Positions 59,015-64,000 of a stretch of DNA of 64,000 bases are shown here, piece by piece. Position numbers and translations under genes: made by a program. Where the stretch lies: positions 730,829-794,828 of the forward strand of contig NZ_JAAMPJ010000001.1 of the NCBI RefSeq assembly GCF_011067745.1, in the 5' to 3' direction. The notes below the pieces were generated by a model that saw nothing but the letters and a program-made list of their open reading frames with translations, had not been told where the DNA came from and did no database searches. The stretch is from Lentzea alba. GTDB taxonomy: Bacteria; Actinomycetota; Actinomycetes; Mycobacteriales; Pseudonocardiaceae. The number at the start of each line of letters is the position of its first letter. The stretch's first letter is position 1.

Positions 59015-62000
59015 CTCGGTTTCGCGACGGCGAGCGGCGAACACCAGCAAGCTTCCCGCGAGGAGCAACGCGAAGCCGACACCGCAGATCGACCTGAGGT
59101 CCATGCCGGTCGCGGCGAGTTCGTCGACGGGAAGCGGCGCACAGGCCTCGGTGGTCAGCGCGGTCCCGTTGGCGGTCACCGTCGCCTCGTCCCACAGGCC
59201 ACTGTCGTCCTCTCCCGGATCCGGTGCGCAGTTCGGTGCATCGCCGTCCACCTCATCGGGCACGACACGCGCGGTGACCACGTAGCTGTGGCCGAAGCCC
59301 GACGCGAGATGCACGCCGCGAGCGATCCAGAAGTCGGAGCGGCCGTTCCAGCTCGGGTTCGTGGGAGCCACGTCAGGACTCATCCGCACCACCAGGTCCG
59401 TCACCTCCGTCCCGTTCCTGAGATGGAGCCGGTCATCCAGGTCGTAGGTGATGTCGGCAGCGCCACCGTTCACCACGGTGATCCGGTAGTCCACGACGAG
59501 GTCACCATCGGGTCCGACCTTCGGCGAGCCGGGCAGCACCTCCTTGGTGATCGTCACTCCGGGGAACGGGGCGCACGCACTGGCCGACTTCACGACGCCG
59601 TCGACCACCACCGCCGCGGTGTTCAACGCACCGGTGCCCTCCTCGTCGGGGTCGAGCACGCAGTCGAACGACTCGGCACGAGCGTTCGAGGGAGGCGCCG
59701 CGACGACCTTCACGTCGTAAACATGCCGTTCTCCCGCCGTCAGCGGAACGTCGGTGCGCACGACGGGCTGGAGAGCGCCGTTCCACTCCGGCGCGCCGTC
59801 GATCACGGCGGAGCGGACCGCGGTGCCCACGCCGTACCTCAACGTGTCGTGGAGACTGTAGGTGGCCGATGCCGCGCCCTCGTTGGCGACGGTGATCCGG
59901 TAGCTGATCTCCTGGTAGCCGTCGCCGAGCGGAGTCGTGCGGACGACGTCCTCCGCCACCGAGACCCCGGCGATCGAACGACACCCGACCGCCTGCTCCG
60001 TGACGCCGTTGGTGAACATCGTCGCGACGTTGCGGAGACCGGTTGTGCTCTCCTCCGGATCCACGACGCAGTCCGCGGCCTTGCCCGTGGCCTCCGATGT
60101 GAGCGTGACCGTGACGCGGTACACATGGGTGTCACCGCCATCGATCCGCGCGCCTGAAACCAGCCAGCCGGCACCGCGCCACCCGCTGTCCGGGACCGGA
60201 GCGTCGTCGATCGCGCTCGCCGCGGCCTTGACGACTTCGATGCCGGATCCGAACCGAAGTTCGTCGGACAGGTCGTAGTGGCCCGATCCGGCACCGAGGT
60301 TGATCACGGCGATCTCGTACACCGCGGTGTGGGAACCGTTCTCGTGCGGAGTGAGCCCCACCATCGTGTGATTGATCGACAAGACGGGGGCCTCAGCGCA
60401 CGCCAAAGCCTTGTGGGACATGCCGAGGCCCGTCGCGGTGGCGCGGCCGGCGAACCCGGATCCGGTCTCCCCGTCATCGATCAGGCAGTCTGTGGTGGTG
60501 CTCGTCGCGTACACGACGTTGACCACGTACACGACCGTCAGCAGGTAGGTGTCACGCTCCCCTGCGCCGATGGCGACGCCGTTCGCGATCTTCTGCTCAT
60601 CGGCGCCGTTCCAGTCGGGATTCGCCTCCGTGGCCGCCGAGACGACCTCGATTCCCTTGCCGGGCAGGAGTTCTTCGGTCAGGTCGTAGGTCGTCGGCGC
60701 GGCGCCGGAGTTTCGCACGTCGATCTGGTAGGCGACGGTGAACGTGGCGTCGCCGTTCGCCTTCGGTGAACCGGGCAGCACCGTCTCCGTGATCGAGAGA
60801 TGTGCCAAGGCGGCACACGCGGTGGCGCCCTTCACGACACCGTTGCTCGTCACCCTGGCGGTGTTCCGCGTGCCGGTTCCGCTTTCGCCCGAGTCCAGCG
60901 AGCAGTCCAGTGCGCCAGGAGCCGGGTCGTCCGGTGGCGCGGCGACCACGGTCATCGTGTAGGCGTGGCTCGAGTTGCCTTCAATGGTCACGTTCCTCGC
61001 GACAAGGGCGTCGTTCGTGCCGTCCCACCCCGTGCTCGGACCCGCGACGAGCGGGGTGGCGACATCCGCGCTGACCAGTTCCACGCCGGCGCCGTACTCC
61101 AGGGAGTCCGTCAGGTCGTAGTGGTCGGCACCCGCGCCGTTGTTCGTCACCACGATCTCGTACGCGATCGTGTAGGTGCCGTCGCCGTTCGGCACGGTGG
61201 CCGTCACACCCTTGGTGACCGAGATCGCTGATGGCGCGGTGCACGCGACTGCCTGCTGTGCCCGGCCGTTGTGCGACAGGGTGGCGATGGCTCGGAAGCC
61301 CGTGCCCGTCTCACCGGGATCGAGGTCGCAGTTCGCGGCCGCGCCGGTGGTGGCGTCCGGATCGGGAGTGACCACCACGGTGACGCGGTAGACGTGCGTG
61401 GTGCCGCCACTGATCGCGACCGCGCTCGCGAGCACGGCGTCCGCCCCTCCGTCCCACGAGGGGTTGACCGGCAGAGAACCCGGCGTGGTGTTCACCGCCG
61501 CGGCGGACTCGACGACGACCCCCTTGCCGAACCACAGCTGGTCGGCGAGACCGTAGACGGCCGGACCCGCACCGCGGTTGCCGACGGTGATGTCGTAGGT
61601 CTGCGTGAAGGTGCCGTCCTCGCCAGGGACGGGAGTCCCGACGGACTGCTTGCCGACGACGAGGTCCGGCGCCTCGACACACCCGTCCACCTGCTGAGCC
61701 TGGCCGTCGCGGACCAGCGTCGCGACGCCGGAGAAAGCGGTCCCGCTGTCGCCTGCCGCGACCGGGCAGTCCGTCGGCGCGCGTCCGGTCTCCGGTTCTA
61801 CCGTCGCGTGCACGATGTGCAGAGCGCGCGGCGTCGTGTCCACATCAGACGCGAGGATCGTGGAGGTCGCTCCGTCCCGTGCGGGATCCGTGACCACGGA
61901 GTCCGGCGCGGTGGCCTGTGTGGACGTCGGCTCCACCGACAGGCCGGCGCCAGGGCGCAGCGCGCCGGAAAGGTCGTGGTCCCCCTCTGCCATCGGTGAC

Positions 62001-64000
62001 TCCGGCCGCGCCGCCTTGCCGGAGGCGAGCTGTCGAATCGGCTCGCAGGCGCTGGCGCTGCGGACTCCGCCGACGCCGGTCACGGTGGCCGTGTTGTGGA
62101 AGGCCGTGCCGGTTTCTCCCGCGTCCAGCGAGCAGTCGGTCGCGGCGCCCGTTGCGGTCGCACCCGGTGTCGCGGTCACGGTCAGCCGGTAGGTGTGGCT
62201 CGCACCTGGAGCGATGCTCACACCGGTCACCACCGACGGCTCGCCGACGCCGTTCCAGCCGACGCTGACGGTGGACCCGCTCAGGTCGAGCGCGCTCGTC
62301 GCGTGCACCGTGACACCCGCGCCGAACCAGAGCGAGTCGCTGAGGTCGTAGGTGGACGGAGCCGTGCCACCGCCGCTGACCGTGACGTCGTAGACGAGAG
62401 TGACGGAACCGTCCGGGTTCGGTGTCGTGGCGAACACCTCATTGCTCACCGAAACGACGCTGGATGGCAACTCGACCTCGCACACGGTGCAGGTCAGCGC
62501 CACCCCGGGCATCCCGGTCGTGGTGTTGCGGAGAACCCCGTTTCCGGTGCCCGCAACGGCCACGGCAACCGGGTAGGTCATCGACGCGGTCTGGCCGACG
62601 CCCAGCGGACCGGTCCACGTCAGCACGGGCGAGGTGAAGTCGATGGCACCCGAGGACACCGTCACCTCGTCCGCGGAGAGCCTCGCGTCGTCGAGAACGT
62701 CGGTGAGGTCGTCGGAAAAGCTCGCCGGATCGCTTGCAGTGAAAGGAACCTGACCGTCGTTGGTCACCGTGACCGTGTAGAGGACGGTGTCTCCCGGTTC
62801 GAAATCGGCCCGGTCCGCGGTCTTGGTGATCTTCAGGCTCGGCACGTCCACGACGGTCGCGCAGGCCGGATTCACCGACGCCGCAGCGCAGTCGGTGCCA
62901 TGGGTGTCGGACGTGACGGCGGTGACGAGCCTTCTGTCGCCGAGGTCCGGCTGGTTCACCCGCACCGAGTACGTGATCGTCGCCTTTTCCCCTGGCGCCA
63001 GCGGACCCGACCACGACACCACCGGCGACGCGAAGGACGCCGTGCCGGCGGTCGCCACCGGCAGGACCTCCACCTTCGCGTCGTCGAGCACACCGGAGAG
63101 GTCGTCGGTCAGCTCGACCGGATCGGTGACGGGGTGGACGTGGTCGCCCGTGTTCTCCACGTTGATCGTGTACGTGACGACGTCGTCCTGCCACGCGGTC
63201 GACCTGCTCGCGGTCTCGGTGATCCGGATGTCGCAGCCCGGCACCCGGACCGTGTGTGTGATCAGAACCGGGGCGTACGTCCACTCCTCGATCGCCCGCA
63301 GGTCACCCCACGCTCCGCGGACGCCGTCGTTCGCGTTGGCACCGGCAACGCTGCCACAGGTGCCCAGATCCCAGCGGTGCACGCCACCGGCGCTGCCGAT
63401 GCCCGCGCGTTCGTCGGTGACCGGAGCGGTGCCGCACCGGTCGGGGTCGGGCTCGGGGAAGTCGGTGTCGTTCCAGTGCAAGGTGCTTCTGCCGAGGGGC
63501 GGACCGTTGAGCCGGAGCACTTCGATGCCGCCGGTGCGCAACTCGACGTCGGAGTTGATGAAGTGGATCTCGGCGACTCTGTCGACGACGATCTCGAACG
63601 AGAAGGACTGCCCTGCCGGAATGGGAGCTCCGCTGCCGTCGAGCCCGTCGAACGGCACCACGACGGCACCGGCGTCCGCGGTGACCGGAAACCTCCGGTC
63701 GACCGAGTCGATGTGATCACCGTCGTCGTTGACGTCGACGTGCACCGCGAGCGGACCGGTGTAGCCGCTCAGGTCGAAGGACAACGTGCCGGCGCTGCCA
63801 TGCGGCGCCGAAGGCGTGAACGTGCCGCCGGTGATCACCGGAGTCACGGGTACCGGCGGCCTGATCCAGTCCGTCACGCCGTTCCAGCGCGTCGCGGCCG
63901 GCGGAAGGTCTGGCGCGGGAGCCTCGAAGAAGATCTTGAACGTGCCGCCGCACGCGCCGGCTGCGGGCCGCAGCACGGCGCTGCTCCGGTAAGCGGGCGT
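59012..64000 (-). CDS. Giant sortase-anchored surface protein with DUF11-like repeats (5' truncated by window edge)
   Basis: At least 1660 aa; the frame runs off the right edge. Visible from the N-terminal side: a domain of about 250 residues of no clear family (SGYTGPLAVHVDVNDDGDHI and similar), two DUF11-type domains (VVTYTINVENTGDH, TVLYTVTVTNDGQV), then about eight repeats of roughly 125-150 residues with YDLTDSLEYGAGVEL-like, HxYxVTV-like and DCSLDSGESGTGTRN-like motifs, each with paired Cys. The end is LAATG, a helix (ICGVGFALLLAGSLLVFAA) and RRRETE: a sorting signal of the LAxTG kind used by class E sortases in actinobacteria. Probably a stalk or adhesin. Repeats on DNA level are diverged. 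Confidence 0.9.
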   Translation of the reverse strand, partial: TPAYRSSAVLRPAAGACGGTFKIFFEAPAPDLPPAATRWNGVTDWIRPPVPVTPVITGGTFTPSAPHGSAGTLSFDLSGYTGPLAVHVDVNDDGDHIDSVDRRFPVTADAGAVVVPFDGLDGSGAPIPAGQSFSFEIVVDRVAEIHFINSDVELRTGGIEVLRLNGPPLGRSTLHWNDTDFPEPDPDRCGTAPVTDERAGIGSAGGVHRWDLGTCGSVAGANANDGVRGAWGDLRAIEEWTYAPVLITHTVRVPGCDIRITETASRSTAWQDDVVTYTINVENTGDHVHPVTDPVELTDDLSGVLDDAKVEVLPVATAGTASFASPVVSWSGPLAPGEKATITYSVRVNQPDLGDRRLVTAVTSDTHGTDCAAASVNPACATVVDVPSLKITKTADRADFEPGDTVLYTVTVTNDGQVPFTASDPASFSDDLTDVLDDARLSADEVTVSSGAIDFTSPVLTWTGPLGVGQTASMTYPVAVAVAGTGNGVLRNTTTGMPGVALTCTVCEVELPSSVVSVSNEVFATTPNPDGSVTLVYDVTVSGGGTAPSTYDLSDSLWFGAGVTVHATSALDLSGSTVSVGWNGVGEPSVVTGVSIAPGASHTYRLTVTATPGATATGAATDCSLDAGETGTAFHNTATVTGVGGVRSASACEPIRQLASGKAARPESPMAEGDHDLSGALRPGAGLSVEPTSTQATAPDSVVTDPARDGATSTILASDVDTTPRALHIVHATVEPETGRAPTDCPVAAGDSGTAFSGVATLVRDGQAQQVDGCVEAPDLVVGKQSVGTPVPGEDGTFTQTYDITVGNRGAGPAVYGLADQLWFGKGVVVESAAAVNTTPGSLPVNPSWDGGADAVLASAVAISGGTTHVYRVTVVVTPDPDATTGAAANCDLDPGETGTGFRAIATLSHNGRAQQAVACTAPSAISVTKGVTATVPNGDGTYTIAYEIVVTNNGAGADHYDLTDSLEYGAGVELVSADVATPLVAGPSTGWDGTNDALVARNVTIEGNSSHAYTMTVVAAPPDDPAPGALDCSLDSGESGTGTRNTARVTSNGVVKGATACAALAHLSITETVLPGSPKANGDATFTVAYQIDVRNSGAAPTTYDLTEELLPGKGIEVVSAATEANPDWNGADEQKIANGVAIGAGERDTYLLTVVYVVNVVYATSTTTDCLIDDGETGSGFAGRATATGLGMSHKALACAEAPVLSINHTMVGLTPHENGSHTAVYEIAVINLGAGSGHYDLSDELRFGSGIEVVKAAASAIDDAPVPDSGWRGAGWLVSGARIDGGDTHVYRVTVTLTSEATGKAADCVVDPEESTTGLRNVATMFTNGVTEQAVGCRSIAGVSVAEDVVRTTPLGDGYQEISYRITVANEGAASATYSLHDTLRYGVGTAVRSAVIDGAPEWNGALQPVVRTDVPLTAGERHVYDVKVVAAPPSNARAESFDCVLDPDEEGTGALNTAAVVVDGVVKSASACAPFPGVTITKEVLPGSPKVGPDGDLVVDYRITVVNGGAADITYDLDDRLHLRNGTEVTDLVVRMSPDVAPTNPSWNGRSDFWIARGVHLASGFGHSYVVTARVVPDEVDGDAPNCAPDPGEDDSGLWDEATVTANGTALTTEACAPLPVDELAATGMDLRSICGVGFALLLAGSLLVFAARRRETE

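Overview
The window is high-GC DNA from an actinomycete. Secreted carbohydrate-active and cell-wall proteins, an Lsr2 homologue, actinobacterial Tad pilus genes, a LAxTG-type sorting signal and many GTG starts with overlapping stops all point there. A member of the Pseudonocardiaceae (Lentzea/Saccharothrix-like) is my best guess, but it is inferred from protein style only. Both window edges cut genes: an acyl-CoA dehydrogenase on the left and a giant surface protein on the right.

Left third (1-22.4 kb): acyl-CoA dehydrogenase end; a ROK repressor divergent from a secreted GH92 enzyme whose expected catalytic acid is Gln; a CDF metal exporter with a leaderless-type promoter; tRNA-Arg(CCG) with a strong terminator; a subtilisin gene broken by one in-frame TGA; then a signalling block: a four-PAS hybrid histidine kinase divergent from an Hpt protein, a REC-PAS-histidine kinase, and a PAS-GGDEF-EAL protein. 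A DUF6431-like HTH protein, a stand-alone ketosynthase and a WhiG/FliA-like sigma factor follow.

Middle (22.6-33 kb): the most unusual part. Two secreted WxL-like/WxLIP-like pairs flank a 1568-aa protein made of three Ig-DUF2341-LamG modules and a C-terminal domain of the same WxL-like type. The set (small WxL-like proteins, one large modular WxL-like protein, two DUF916-like membrane-anchored partners) matches the architecture of Firmicutes WxL operons, but the diagnostic W-x-L is replaced by W-T-A and W-x-P-T. An intact subtilisin, paralogous to the broken one, closes the region behind a strong hairpin.

Right-centre (33-50 kb): genes run almost unbroken on the minus strand. A Tad/Flp pilus locus (pilin, TadE, TadG, CpaB, TadZ, TadA, VWA-TadB fusion, TadC; prepilin peptidase divergent) is followed by a LuxR-type regulator and by a tightly overlapping operon: two REC-only regulators, a HEAT-repeat membrane protein, a processive-type GT2 glycosyltransferase and two histidine kinases. 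This looks like phosphorelay-controlled surface polysaccharide synthesis next to pili.

Right end (50-64 kb): an OmpR-type regulator, small membrane proteins, a DUF574-type methyltransferase, Lsr2, a secreted strictly repetitive Gly/Val/Ala/Asp protein, an ECF sigma factor with a fused zinc-finger domain, a three-gene operon with a 6-pyruvoyl-tetrahydropterin synthase-like enzyme, two related pseudo-receiver regulators, and a sortase-anchored protein with about eight repeats. Nearly everything in the window concerns sensing and building the cell surface.
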